Positions 18,053 to 26,958 of a stretch of DNA of 64,000 nt are shown here, in pieces (position 1 is the first letter of the stretch; each line of letters starts with the position of its first letter). Made by a program: the position numbers and the translations under genes. The stretch comes from Microbacterium sp. CBA3102. GTDB lineage: Bacteria > Actinomycetota > Actinomycetes > Actinomycetales > Microbacteriaceae. The stretch lies in contig NZ_CP042412.1 in the NCBI RefSeq assembly GCF_007954505.1, positions 2,542,001-2,606,000 of the forward strand, read 5' to 3'. Below the pieces are notes generated by a model. It searched no databases. It had not been told where the DNA came from and worked only from the letters and a program-made list of their open reading frames with translations.

Positions 18053-18478
18053 ATGGCAGGCGAACGACAGGCTCGGCTCGCGGATCGCATCCGCGTGATC
18101 CTCGCTGAACGACTGGAGAAGGGGCTGCGTGACCCGCGCCTCGGCTTCGTCACGATCACCGACGTCCGCGTGAGCGGAGACCTTCAGCACGCGTCGGTGT
18201 TCTACACGGTGCTCGGCACGGAGGAAGAGCGCATCTCCAGCGGTGCCGCGCTCACCTCGGCCACCGGAATGCTGCGCAGCGAGGTCGGGCGGCAGCTCAG
18301 CACCAGGCTCGTGCCGACGCTCGAGTTCATCCCCGACGCGCTTCCGGAGAACGCGGATCACATCGGTGCGCTGCTCCGCGAAGCCCAGCAGCGGGATGCG
18401 GACGTCGCGAAGCTCGCGTCCTCGGCATCGCATGCCGGCGACGCCGACCCGTACCGCACGGACGACGACGCGGAGTGA
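18053..18478 (+). CDS. rbfA: Ribosome-binding factor A
   Basis: RbfA assists late maturation of the 30S subunit by binding near helix 1 of 16S rRNA. The 141-aa sequence has the single KH-like domain: RLADRIRVILAERLEKGLRDPRLGFVTITDVRVSGDL at the N-terminus and LRSEVGRQLSTRLVPTLEFIPD later. GGGAGAGA precedes the ATG. It is the last gene of the nusA cluster; the next gene has its own promoter-like box. Confidence 0.96.
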   Translation: MAGERQARLADRIRVILAERLEKGLRDPRLGFVTITDVRVSGDLQHASVFYTVLGTEEERISSGAALTSATGMLRSEVGRQLSTRLVPTLEFIPDALPENADHIGALLREAQQRDADVAKLASSASHAGDADPYRTDDDAE

Positions 18479-18489
18479 TCGCCGTTTGA

Positions 18490-18526
18490 TACGCTCAGCT
18501 TCGCGGGACCAGATCCCGCGAAGCTG
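18490..18526 (+). promoter_or_regulatory. -10 box and perfect 13-bp dyad upstream of the LuxR-type gene
   Basis: A TACGCT box (18490-18495) is followed at once by a perfect inverted repeat: CAGCTTCGCGGGA (18496-18508), loop CCAGA, TCCCGCGAAGCTG (18514-18526). Transcription from this box would start within the left arm, so the dyad covers the start site and lies just upstream of a G-rich ribosome binding site. It may be an operator or a 5' hairpin; there is no T-tract for termination. Confidence 0.5.
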
Positions 18527-18538
18527 GGGGGCGGCATC

Positions 18539-20716
18539 GTGGGTCGGAGCATGGCGCGGGGGCGATTCGTCGCGCCCGCGGTGGTGGGAATCATCCTCGA
18601 GGAGCTTCTCGAACGGAACCTCGCATGCGCACCGCATGTGCTCGCCGGTCTCGCCGTCGATCTCGACGCGCATGCCCCCACGGTCCGCGAAGTCGTCGAG
18701 AGTCTGACGCCCGAGCAAAGACACGGACACCGTCCGTTGCCTTCACCGCTCCCGTTGGTCCCGTCGATCGCCCGCAGGTTCGAGACCGTGGAACTCGAAT
18801 CGCGTGACCGGCAATTGCTCCTCGCACTCTCGGTGTCGCTGGAGGATGATCTCGAACCTCTGCTCGCGTTCGACGGGAGATCCGCATCAGAGGTCGCGGC
18901 CGCTCCGGTGGGCGACCGCCTCCGCGTGCATGCCGGTCGTGTTCGTTTCGTCGATGCCCGCCTGTCGATCTGGATCAGAGCCACATCCTCGGCCGCGACC
19001 ACGGCGGTCGTCCACGAGCGGTTGAGCACTGTCTTCCGCGCGCGCGGTGACCAGGTGCGCGCGAACTGGCATCATGCGCGGGCGTCCCTCGAAGGCGACC
19101 CTGCGGCTGCTCCCGAGCTCATCGACATCGCCGGGCAACTCAGTGACGCGGGCCATCCCGAGCGCGCATTGCTGCTCGCGCGCGAGGCTTCGGACCACGC
19201 CACCGCAAGCGACCGAGACGACGCGCGTCTGGTCGCAGGCACGTCGGCGCTCGCAGCCGGCTTCGTGTCCGAGGCCTCGGCATGGTTGAACGCGCTGTAC
19301 TCCGAGACTTCCGACCCCCGGCGTTCGCGAGGCCTCGGCGCACTCCTCGTCGCCCAGACGCTCGCGCAAGGGGCGGTGCCCGAGATCGATCCGAGTTCGC
19401 TGCGTCCGGAGACGGATGACCCGGAGGACTGGCGACATTGGACGCGCGCGAGCGCACTCGTGGCAGTGATGTGCGCTGAGCGAGGTGACCGGCGGGGGAT
19501 GCGGGTGTGGCTCGATGCGCTCCGCGAGGGGGCAGCTCGCACCGGTGCGGAGCGCGAACTGCGGGATCCGGCGATCGCCCTCAGCTGGCTCATCGCCGGA
19601 GACCGTGACGTCGATGAGGTCGCGGGGTCCGGTCCGGTGAGCGGGGGGATGCTGAGTGCCCTGCGCGCAGCGTTGCACGGTGACATCGATCGAGCGCGAC
19701 GTCTCCTCGCCAAAGACGACTCGGCGATCGGCTCCGCGCCGGACCCTCTGGTTCCCGGCTACGAGCACAGCCCGATCATCCAGGCGTACCGCCGGGTCGT
19801 CGACGTCCTGCTGCTCGCGTGGCGAGGCGACATCGGCCTCGCGCGGGAACGACTGATCCAGGCCGCGCTCGTGCTGCCGGTCGCCTTGCCGTTCGCGGGA
19901 TTGGGCGTTGTCCTCGCGCGCCGTCTCGATCTCGCCGTGCTCGGCGAACTCGGTCCGTTCTCGCTTTCACTCACGGCAGCCCTGCCGAACGGGGCACGGA
20001 TCGATGTGCTCGTCGATCGGGGCATCCAGTCGCTTCTCGCCGGCGCTTTCCACGATGCCGCCGCCACGCTTCGACTCTGGGCCGAGCTCGGGTCACCGCG
20101 GACCGCGATGTCGGTGCCGGCGCTCGACGAACTCGCTCTCACGGTGGAGGCGCGCCCGATGACGGTCGGCTCGATCGAGCCGCCGGAGATCGCGCTCGCG
20201 CAGCGGCTGCGCGTGCGCATTGCGACGGCCGGGGACGCTCGGTGGCGTTCGGAGCGTGATGCCGTGACGGAGGCCGCACGCACGCTCGCCTCTCCGTTCA
20301 CGCGAGCCAGAGTGGAGACCATGCTCGGAACCCAGCACGCGATCCACGATGACCATGCCGCGGCCAGGGTGCACCTCCACCGTGCCGAGCGTCTGTTCGA
20401 GGTCTCAGGAGCGACCGCGTGGGCGCGGTCCATCCGCGACCGCATCGACCGGCTCGACGCCAGGGAGGGGAGCATCGTTCCGGCGGCCGATCCGCTCTCC
20501 GCGTGTCGCGCCGCATGGTCGCTCGCGCTCACCGCACGGGAGCTCGAGGTGGCGATGCTCGCCGTCGGCGGATCCCCGAACAGGGACATCGCCGAGATGC
20601 TGAACGTGTCGGTCCGCACGGTCGAAGTGCACCTCGGGCGGATCTTCACGAAGTTCGACGTCCGCAGCCGCGTCGAGCTCACGGTGCTCGCACACCGCAC
20701 CGATCATCACCTCTGA
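18539..20716 (+). CDS. LuxR-family transcriptional regulator (large, no P-loop seen)
   Basis: A 725-aa protein whose last about 60 residues are a LuxR/GerE helix-turn-helix (LTARELEVAMLAVGGSPNRDIAEMLNVSVRTVEVHLGRIFTKFDV). The central part is a long series of Ala/Leu/Arg helices resembling the repeat region of LAL/MalT-type regulators. I find no Walker A or B motif, so the ATPase domain of LAL proteins is missing or highly diverged. The GTG start follows a run of G; an ATG 12 bases later is an alternative. Target genes and ligand are unknown. A perfect dyad over its promoter suggests autoregulation. Confidence 0.8.
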   Translation: MGRSMARGRFVAPAVVGIILEELLERNLACAPHVLAGLAVDLDAHAPTVREVVESLTPEQRHGHRPLPSPLPLVPSIARRFETVELESRDRQLLLALSVSLEDDLEPLLAFDGRSASEVAAAPVGDRLRVHAGRVRFVDARLSIWIRATSSAATTAVVHERLSTVFRARGDQVRANWHHARASLEGDPAAAPELIDIAGQLSDAGHPERALLLAREASDHATASDRDDARLVAGTSALAAGFVSEASAWLNALYSETSDPRRSRGLGALLVAQTLAQGAVPEIDPSSLRPETDDPEDWRHWTRASALVAVMCAERGDRRGMRVWLDALREGAARTGAERELRDPAIALSWLIAGDRDVDEVAGSGPVSGGMLSALRAALHGDIDRARRLLAKDDSAIGSAPDPLVPGYEHSPIIQAYRRVVDVLLLAWRGDIGLARERLIQAALVLPVALPFAGLGVVLARRLDLAVLGELGPFSLSLTAALPNGARIDVLVDRGIQSLLAGAFHDAAATLRLWAELGSPRTAMSVPALDELALTVEARPMTVGSIEPPEIALAQRLRVRIATAGDARWRSERDAVTEAARTLASPFTRARVETMLGTQHAIHDDHAAARVHLHRAERLFEVSGATAWARSIRDRIDRLDAREGSIVPAADPLSACRAAWSLALTARELEVAMLAVGGSPNRDIAEMLNVSVRTVEVHLGRIFTKFDVRSRVELTVLAHRTDHHL

Positions 20717-20723
20717 AGCGTCG

Positions 20724-21620
20724 TCACCGAGGCAGCGAGAGGGCTTCGCCGTCGGCCTCGGCGAGCCCGTCGGCGATGAGCGAGTCGATCGCGCGATCGC
20801 GCTGAGGCGAATCCGACCAGTCGGGCAGGACGGCGACCAGGGGCACCGCGTCGGGGGACGCCTCCCGCAGAAGGCGCAGCACGAGGCCACGGGCCTGACG
20901 ATCCGATCCCTCGTACGATGCCTGGCGTCGTCGGTCATCCCCGGTGTCGGGGCGGCCCGCGACGAGCCAGGCGCAGGACGCGGAGAGAGGACACTGCTCG
21001 CAGCGCGGAGCTCGCGCCGTGCAGACCGTGGCGCCCAGTTCCATCGCCGCGGCGTTGAAGACCACGGACTCGGGCACCGAAGCCGGGAGCAGGGATTCCA
21101 TCAGTGCGAGGTCACGACGAGACGGCGGCGCGGGGTGGGCGCGGCCGTCGATCGCCCTCGCCAGAACGCGACGCGTGTTCGTATCGACCACCGGGTGCCG
21201 GTCTCCGTAGGAGAACACGGCGACCGCTCGGGCGGTGTAGTCGCCGATGCCGGAGAGCGCGAGGAGCGCGTCGACATCGCGGGGAACGATGCCGTCGTGC
21301 CGCTCCGTGATCTCCACCGCGGCACGGTGCAGCCAGAGCGCCCGTCGCGGATAGCCCAGGTTCGCCCACTGCTGCACGACGTCCGCCGCGGATGCCGCGG
21401 CCATCGCCTCCGGGGTCGGCCACCGCGCCAGCCACGCCTCGAGGTGGGGGATGACCCGCGAGACGGGGGTCTGCTGCAGCATGAACTCGCTCACGAGGAC
21501 GCCCCAGGCGCCGAACTCGTCATGAAACGCGGACCGGCGCCACGGCAGGTCACGCGCTGCGTCCCGATACCAGTCCGACAGGCGCGACACGATGTCGGGC
21601 AGGGCCTGCGATCCGGGCAT
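20724..21620 (-). CDS. mutY: A/G-specific adenine glycosylase
   Basis: MutY removes adenine mispaired with 8-oxoguanine. The 298-aa protein has the HhH-GPD fold with catalytic Glu45 (VSEFMLQQTPVSRV), the catalytic Asp in VVDTNTRRVLARA (near 145) and a [4Fe-4S] cluster C-x6-C-x2-C-x5-C near residues 200-216. It lacks the full C-terminal NUDIX-like lesion-recognition domain of E. coli MutY; short forms are common in actinobacteria. TAGGCT (21627-21632) ends 6 bases before the ATG, and the gene is divergent from truB. Confidence 0.94.
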   Translation of the reverse strand: MPGSQALPDIVSRLSDWYRDAARDLPWRRSAFHDEFGAWGVLVSEFMLQQTPVSRVIPHLEAWLARWPTPEAMAAASAADVVQQWANLGYPRRALWLHRAAVEITERHDGIVPRDVDALLALSGIGDYTARAVAVFSYGDRHPVVDTNTRRVLARAIDGRAHPAPPSRRDLALMESLLPASVPESVVFNAAAMELGATVCTARAPRCEQCPLSASCAWLVAGRPDTGDDRRRQASYEGSDRQARGLVLRLLREASPDAVPLVAVLPDWSDSPQRDRAIDSLIADGLAEADGEALSLPR

Positions 21621-21626
21621 CCCCTC

Positions 21627-21711
21627 AGCCTACGGGAGCGCGCAGCCGTGCCCGGAACGACGCCGTCGACCGAGGCTCGCGAACGGTCGACCGCTGTGGC
21701 CTCGGTAGGCT
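21627..21711. promoter_or_regulatory. Divergent leaderless promoters of mutY and truB
   Basis: TAGGCT occurs on both strands, at 21627-21632 facing mutY and at 21706-21711 facing truB, each exactly 6 bases before the ATG. The geometry implies both mRNAs begin at the start codon. Confidence 0.6.
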
Positions 21712-21717
21712 GGGGGG

Positions 21718-22611
21718 ATGGTCTCGCCCGGCATCCTCCTCGTCGACAAGCCCGCTGGGCTGACCAGTCACGACGTCGTCGCGCGCACCCGTCGTGCGTT
21801 CGGAACGAGGAAGGTCGGTCACGCGGGAACGCTCGATCCGATGGCGACCGGGCTACTGGTCATCGGGATCGAGGGAGCGACCAGGCTCCTGACCTACATC
21901 GTGGGCGCGGACAAGACCTACACGGCGACGATCCGACTGGGCCAGACCACGGGCACCGATGACGCGGAGGGCGAGATCCTCACGACCGCCGCTGCGGAGG
22001 CGTGGGACGCTGTGACGGACGATGCGGTCGCCGCGGGGATCGCTGCCCTCACCGGAGAGATCTCGCAAGTGCCCAGTGCCGTCTCCGCCATCAAGGTCGA
22101 CGGGCGTCGAGCCTACGATCGCGTCCGTGCCGGGGAAGAGGTCGTCCTGGCCGCCCGAGAAGTCGTCGTCTCCCGGTTCGACCTCATCGCGAGCCGGCGG
22201 AGCGACGAAGCGCTCGATCTCGATGTGATCGTCGACTGCTCGTCCGGCACCTACATCCGCTCGCTCGCTCGCGACCTCGGGGACGCCCTCGGCGTCGGCG
22301 GGCACCTCACCGCGCTGCGGCGCACGCGGATCGGCCCGTTCGATGTGAGCGACGCCGTGGATGTCGACGCGCTCGAGGGGGCGTCCACTCTCACCGCGGC
22401 GCAGGCGGCCCGGCGCATCCTCCCGGTTGTGGACATGACGGCCGAGGAAGCGCGCGACCTGCGGCACGGCAAACGTCTCACCGGCCACGCCGCGCGCCTG
22501 GACGGACCGATCGCAGCCGCCATCGACGAGGACGGGCTCCTCGTCGGCATCGTCGAGAAGCGGGGAGCCGACCTGAAGAGTGCGATGAACATGCCGGAGG
22601 CCGTGCGATGA
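21718..22611 (+). CDS. truB: tRNA pseudouridine(55) synthase
   Basis: TruB forms pseudouridine 55 in the T-loop of tRNAs. The catalytic Asp40 lies in GHAGTLDPMATGLL, and the N-terminal GILLVDKPAGLTSHDVV and SAIKVDGRRAYDRVRAGEEV blocks are diagnostic. Length is 297 aa. The start is fixed by TAGGCT plus 6 bases. Its stop overlaps the ATG of the next membrane-protein gene (ATGA), starting a probable operon with two small membrane proteins and ribF. Confidence 0.97.
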   Translation: MVSPGILLVDKPAGLTSHDVVARTRRAFGTRKVGHAGTLDPMATGLLVIGIEGATRLLTYIVGADKTYTATIRLGQTTGTDDAEGEILTTAAAEAWDAVTDDAVAAGIAALTGEISQVPSAVSAIKVDGRRAYDRVRAGEEVVLAAREVVVSRFDLIASRRSDEALDLDVIVDCSSGTYIRSLARDLGDALGVGGHLTALRRTRIGPFDVSDAVDVDALEGASTLTAAQAARRILPVVDMTAEEARDLRHGKRLTGHAARLDGPIAAAIDEDGLLVGIVEKRGADLKSAMNMPEAVR

Positions 22612-22976
22612 TCCTGTGGTTCACGATCGCCCAGGTCGTCGTGGCCGTCGCGGCGGGTGTCTTCTGCCTCATCGCGGGGCTCATCGGGCGCCGGCCGAGC
22701 GACTTCAGCGTCGGTGCACTCGCGCTGGTCGAGCTCCTCCTGATCGTCCAGGTGATGGTCGCGATCGTCGCACCTCTCGCCGGCAACCCGCCGACGGGGG
22801 ACCTGCTCGAGTACTGGGTCTACCTCGTGTCGGCCGCACTGCTTCCCGTAGGAGCCGTGCTGTGGGCGCTCATGGAGCGCAGCAGGTGGAGCACCGTGAT
22901 CCTCGGGGTCGCGGCGTTCGCGATCGCGATCATGCTGTGGCGCATGCAGGTCATCTGGTCCGTCCAGATCGCATGA
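22608..22976 (+). CDS. Small membrane protein of unknown function
   Basis: A 122-aa protein with four predicted membrane helices (about residues 4-26, 35-58, 68-88 and 95-115) and almost no soluble part. No family is recognised. The ATG overlaps the truB stop by 4 bases, so it is translationally coupled to truB. Confidence 0.75.
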   Translation: MILWFTIAQVVVAVAAGVFCLIAGLIGRRPSDFSVGALALVELLLIVQVMVAIVAPLAGNPPTGDLLEYWVYLVSAALLPVGAVLWALMERSRWSTVILGVAAFAIAIMLWRMQVIWSVQIA

Positions 22977-23032
22977 GCTGAGACCTCGGGCAGAGTCCGG
23001 CCGCCTCCCGCGGCTCTAGGATGGAATGCGCT

Positions 23033-23470
23033 ATGAGCTCCACCGCACCCCCCACTCGGATGACCGGCATCGGTCGCGTCCTCGTGATCGTCTACGCCGT
23101 GATGGCGCTGGCCGCCACCGGACGCAGCTTCGTGCAGATCGTCCGCCGCTTCGACGAGGCACCTCTCGCGTACTCGCTGTCCGCACTCGCCGCCGTCGTG
23201 TACATCCTCGCGACCCTCGCGCTCGTCCTCGCCCGACGTCGCGGCTGGTACACGGTGGCCTGGATCGCGATCGTCTTCGAACTGACCGGGGTGCTCGTGG
23301 TGGGTCTGCTCAGCGTCCTGATGCCGGCGCTGTTCCAACATGAGACGGTGTGGTCGCTGTTCGGGCGCGGGTACCTCTTCGTCCCGTTGGTGCTCCCGAT
23401 CTTCGGCGTCTGGTGGTTGCGCACGCACCGACCTGTCGACGCCCCGCGATCGGTCGAGGTCCACGCGTGA
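23033..23470 (+). CDS. Small membrane protein of unknown function
   Basis: A 145-aa protein with four membrane segments (about residues 13-32, 48-68, 75-98 and 112-130) and a short charged C-terminus. No family recognised. TAGGAT (23017-23022) ends 10 bases before the ATG, so it may also have its own promoter. Its stop overlaps the GTG of ribF (GTGA), linking the two translationally. Confidence 0.75.
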   Translation: MSSTAPPTRMTGIGRVLVIVYAVMALAATGRSFVQIVRRFDEAPLAYSLSALAAVVYILATLALVLARRRGWYTVAWIAIVFELTGVLVVGLLSVLMPALFQHETVWSLFGRGYLFVPLVLPIFGVWWLRTHRPVDAPRSVEVHA

Positions 23471-24417
23471 TCGTGTTCCGCAGTCCGGAGGAGATCCCGG
23501 ACGGCTTCGGACCGAGCGCGGTCGCCATCGGAAAGTTCGACGGCGTCCATGCCGGCCACCGAGCGGTGATCGCCCGGCTGAACGAAGCCGCTGCAGCCCG
23601 TGGCAGCCGCGCCGTCGTGGTCACGTTCGACCGCAACCCCCTGGCCATCCTTCGTCCGGACCGATGCCCGGAGAACGTCGTCACGGTCGAGCGCAAACTC
23701 GAACTGCTCGGCGAGATGGGCATCGACGCGACTCTGGTGCTCACCTTCGACGAGGAACTCGCCGCCCGCAGCGCTCATGACTTCGTCACCGACATCCTCG
23801 TCGGTGCGCTCGAAGTCTCCACGGTCCTCGTCGGCGAGGACTTCCGGTTCGGGAACAGGGGAGCGGGCACGCCGGACCTCCTGCGCGTGCTCGGGCCCGA
23901 GCACGGCTTCTCCGTCGAGGTCGTCGACGACGTGTACCTCCCCGGCTCCGCGCGGCGCGTGTCGTCGAGCTGGATCCGAGAGCTGCTGATGGAGGGCGAT
24001 GTCGCGACGGCGACGACCGTGCTCGGCCGCTACCCGGACGTGCGGGGCGAGGTCGTCCACGGCCTCAAGCGCGGGCGAGAGCTGGGGTTCCCGACCGCGA
24101 ACCTCTCCACGATCGTCGATGCTTTCGTCCCGGCCGACGGCGTGTACGCGGGATGGCTCGTGGATCATGACACCGGTATCCGGCACCCCTCCGCGATCTC
24201 CGTCGGGACCAACCCCACTTTCGATGATGTCCTCGTGCGCCAGGTGGAGGCGCACGTGCTCGGCGAGACCGGGCTGGATCTCTACGGACACGATGTCAGC
24301 GTCGAGTTCGTCGAGCGACTGCGCGGAATGGTCGCGTTCGAGGGGATCGAGAAGCTCATGGAGCAGATGGCCGCCGACGTCACCGATGCCGCCCGCGCGC
24401 TCGACGTGGCTTCCTGA
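23467..24417 (+). CDS. ribF: Bifunctional riboflavin kinase / FAD synthetase
   Basis: RibF phosphorylates riboflavin to FMN and adenylates FMN to FAD. The N-terminal nucleotidyltransferase domain shows GKFDGVHAGHRAVI (the HxGH-type motif) and SSSWIRELL; the C-terminal kinase domain shows GRELGFPTANL and the conserved NPTFDD. Length is 316 aa. The GTG start overlaps the stop of the preceding gene. In many actinobacteria rpsO follows directly; here a SNF2 helicase follows and rpsO is 15.8 kb away. Confidence 0.96.
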   Translation: MIVFRSPEEIPDGFGPSAVAIGKFDGVHAGHRAVIARLNEAAAARGSRAVVVTFDRNPLAILRPDRCPENVVTVERKLELLGEMGIDATLVLTFDEELAARSAHDFVTDILVGALEVSTVLVGEDFRFGNRGAGTPDLLRVLGPEHGFSVEVVDDVYLPGSARRVSSSWIRELLMEGDVATATTVLGRYPDVRGEVVHGLKRGRELGFPTANLSTIVDAFVPADGVYAGWLVDHDTGIRHPSAISVGTNPTFDDVLVRQVEAHVLGETGLDLYGHDVSVEFVERLRGMVAFEGIEKLMEQMAADVTDAARALDVAS

Positions 24418-24452
24418 TCGTCCGAAATATCCGCGACGCGAGCACCATGACA

Positions 24453-24607
24453 TAGAATGGGAAACGGCTCCCGCCGATTCTCACGCTTCTCGCGTGCCTC
24501 GACGGGAAGAAGATCCACTGTTCGTACGGTCCTGGCTCACGCCACACGCGGACAACGAGAACGGCTGGCGGCTTCCTGGGGAAGCCGGAGCCTTCACGCT
24601 CAGGAGG
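24453..24607 (+). promoter_or_regulatory. Promoter-like box and structured leader of the helicase gene
   Basis: TAGAAT (24453-24458) is a good -10 candidate, leaving a leader of roughly 145 bases before the ATG. The leader holds a perfect 8-bp hairpin CGGCTTCC/GGAAGCCG (24569-24576 with 24580-24587, 3-base loop) and a strong AGGAGG at 24602-24607. A start this far upstream is unusual here, where many genes look leaderless. Confidence 0.4.
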
Positions 24608-24610
24608 AGC

Positions 24611-26755
24611 ATGCCGACCACGGCAACCGCCGCCACGCGGCGAAAGAAGACGTCCCGTCGTGACGACGAGGCACCCCTCATCCCGATCCTCGCGCGCAAG
24701 GTGCGTGAGATCGAGGCCAAGTCTCAGCGGGGGAAGCTCGGTCCGACGAACCGGGTGAAGTTCCAGGTGATCGCCTTCCTCGTGCGCGAAGAACGTGCGC
24801 GGGTGAAGGCCGACGCTGAGATCGGGGATCCCGCGCGCGCCGAGCTGCTCAAGCGGCTCGACGGTGTCGCCACGATCCTCGCGAAGACCGCTGCGCGCGA
24901 CACGTCGCTCATCCAGTTGCTGGAAGCAGACCAGGCGACGTCGCCGGTGGCCAAGCGCATGCGTCGCGACTGGCTGCTCGAATCCGGTGCCGAGCTCGCT
25001 CCCGAAGACCTGATCATCGCCGATGCGGCCCCCGTGCAGGTCTCCGTCGTGCCCGCGGCGATCGCGGAGCGACAGGTCACCCCGCCCTCGGTGGAGGCAC
25101 GTCAGCTGGCAAACCCGTTCCTCGCCCCCGACCTGACGCCGCGTGCGGCGGCGACCCCGCGTCGTCGTCTCGACGGCTGGGAGCTCATGGGCCCGCTGTA
25201 CAAGGCATTCGAGACGGGTGCGGGCGGATCCGCCGCATCGATGGATCTCCCGCCTGCGCCGGAGTTCGACCACATCTCGCCCAAGGGCCTCGAGGTCATG
25301 GTGCACCAGTCCCGATTCCTCGAGGCGGTCAAGGCGGGGCACCGCAGCTTCCTGCTCGCTGATGAGCCGGGCCTCGGCAAGACGGCGCAGTCGGTGCTCG
25401 CCGCGTCCGTCGCGGGTGCGTATCCGCTGCTCGTCGTCGTGCCCAACGTCGTGAAGATGAACTGGGCGCGCGAGGTCGAACGCTGGACTCCGCAGCGCCG
25501 TGCGACGGTGATCCAGGGAGACGGCGACGACATCGATGCGTTCGCCGACGTGTTCATCGTGAACTACGAGATCCTCGACCGGCACATGTCGTGGCTCGCC
25601 TCCATCGGTCTGCGCGGCATGGTCGTCGACGAGGCGCACTTCATCAAGAACCTGTCCTCGCAGCGGTCGCAGAACGTCCTGTCGCTGGCCGCCCAGGTGC
25701 GCGAGCGCACCCCGGGGCACGATCCGCTCATGCTGGCCCTCACCGGAACCCCGCTGATCAACGACGTCGAGGACTTCGACGCGATCTGGCGGTTCCTGGG
25801 CTGGACGACCGGCGAGAAGCCGGGCCCCGAGCTCATGGAGAAGCTGGACGCGACCGGGTTCACTCCGGCCGACAAGGCGTTCTACCCCGAGGCGCGGGAC
25901 GCCGTCATCTCGATGGGCATCGTACGCCGCAAGAAGAAGGACGTCGCCGCCGATCTCCCGGACAAGCTGATCGCCGACCTGCCCGTGCAGCTCGACGACG
26001 AGTTCGGACGCGGCATCCGTCAGGCCGAGCGCGAGCTGGGGGAGCGGCTCGCCGCACGCTACCGTCGCATCATCGAGGCGCGGGGCGATCGCGGACTGGT
26101 CCCCGGGGAGATCGACGAGGACATCGTGCGTCTCGTCGCTCAGAACGAACTCGAGGAGTCGAAGGCCGCCGGCACCGGGGGAGACAACGTCTTCACGATG
26201 GTCAGGCGCATCGGCCAGGCCAAGGCGCCCCTCGCAGCGGACTACGCGGCGCAGCTTCAGCGCTCGGTCGGCAAGGTGGTCTTCTTCGCCAAGCACATCG
26301 ACGTGATGGATCAGGCGGAGGCGCACTTCGCCGCCGCGGGCATCCGGGCGGTGTCGATCCGGGGCGACCAGTCGTCGACCACGCGACAGCAGGCGATCGA
26401 CGACTTCAACGGTGACCCCTCCGTGGGCATCGCGGTCTGCTCGCTCACTGCGGCCGGTGTCGGGCTCAACCTGCAAGCGGCCTCGAACGTCGTGCTCGCC
26501 GAGTTGTCCTGGACCGCCGCCGAGCAGACGCAGGCGATCGACCGCGTGCACCGCATCGGGCAGGACGAGCCGGTCACCGCCTGGCGAATCATCGCGGCGC
26601 ACACGATCGACACCAAGATCGCGGAGCTGATCGACCAGAAGCAGGGCCTCGCGGCGCGGGCGCTCGACGGCGAGGCCGTGGAGGAGTCGGCCGCGGAGCC
26701 GGTGCAGCTGGCAGCACTCATGCACCTGCTGCGGCAGGCACTCGGTGCGGCGTAG
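24611..26755 (+). CDS. SNF2/DEAD-box family helicase
   Basis: A 714-aa superfamily 2 ATPase. Motif I is DEPGLGKTA (about residue 250), motif II VVDEAHFIKN (about 337), motif III ALTGTPLIND and motif VI QAIDRVHRIGQ (about 643), the last typical of SNF2 proteins. About 200 residues of charged, non-conserved sequence precede the helicase core, with no zinc finger or nuclease domain seen. SNF2 proteins move along duplex DNA and remodel protein-DNA complexes. It stands alone, with no methylase, nuclease or DISARM/Dnd partner nearby, so I do not call it a defence gene. Confidence 0.9.
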   Translation: MPTTATAATRRKKTSRRDDEAPLIPILARKVREIEAKSQRGKLGPTNRVKFQVIAFLVREERARVKADAEIGDPARAELLKRLDGVATILAKTAARDTSLIQLLEADQATSPVAKRMRRDWLLESGAELAPEDLIIADAAPVQVSVVPAAIAERQVTPPSVEARQLANPFLAPDLTPRAAATPRRRLDGWELMGPLYKAFETGAGGSAASMDLPPAPEFDHISPKGLEVMVHQSRFLEAVKAGHRSFLLADEPGLGKTAQSVLAASVAGAYPLLVVVPNVVKMNWAREVERWTPQRRATVIQGDGDDIDAFADVFIVNYEILDRHMSWLASIGLRGMVVDEAHFIKNLSSQRSQNVLSLAAQVRERTPGHDPLMLALTGTPLINDVEDFDAIWRFLGWTTGEKPGPELMEKLDATGFTPADKAFYPEARDAVISMGIVRRKKKDVAADLPDKLIADLPVQLDDEFGRGIRQAERELGERLAARYRRIIEARGDRGLVPGEIDEDIVRLVAQNELEESKAAGTGGDNVFTMVRRIGQAKAPLAADYAAQLQRSVGKVVFFAKHIDVMDQAEAHFAAAGIRAVSIRGDQSSTTRQQAIDDFNGDPSVGIAVCSLTAAGVGLNLQAASNVVLAELSWTAAEQTQAIDRVHRIGQDEPVTAWRIIAAHTIDTKIAELIDQKQGLAARALDGEAVEESAAEPVQLAALMHLLRQALGAA

Positions 26756-26760
26756 GCGTC

Positions 26761-26776
26761 AAGAACGGCTGTTCTT
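26761..26776 (+). repeat. Short perfect inverted repeat after the helicase gene
   Basis: AAGAAC-GGCT-GTTCTT, 5 bases after the helicase stop. It may be a weak terminator. Its core GAAC-N4-GTTC also matches the centre of Gram-positive LexA boxes, but it is about 180 bp upstream of pfkA and at the wrong end of the helicase gene. Confidence 0.35.
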
Positions 26777-26958
26777 AACGTCACTTCGGCGCTGAATATC
26801 GGGCATCTCCGGGAAGTCCGTCGATATCCTCCATCGTCCACGTCAAGATCGGGGATTTTCGTCGGCGTCGAATGGCGCGCGGGTGCGCGGGGGCACTAGT
26901 GTCGATCGAAGGCAGCGTCGCCTGTTCCCCCATCACCCGAACGTCTGAAGGCACCAGC

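Noticed and set aside
15207..18053. A 948-codon open frame on the minus strand opposite infB
   Set aside because: infB is certain on the plus strand. Open antisense frames are expected in G/C-rich genes with biased third positions, and this one has no recognisable domain.
24380..26725. A 781-codon open frame opposite the SNF2 helicase
   Set aside because: The plus-strand protein has complete helicase motifs; the antisense frame has none.
24611..26755. SNF2 helicase as part of a defence island
   Set aside because: No methylase, nuclease, PLD or restriction gene in the neighbourhood; it sits in a housekeeping region.
26761..26776. LexA-box-like GAAC-N4-GTTC after the helicase gene
   Set aside because: It lies at the 3' end of the helicase and about 180 bp from pfkA, which has no SOS role. 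A short terminator hairpin explains it as well.
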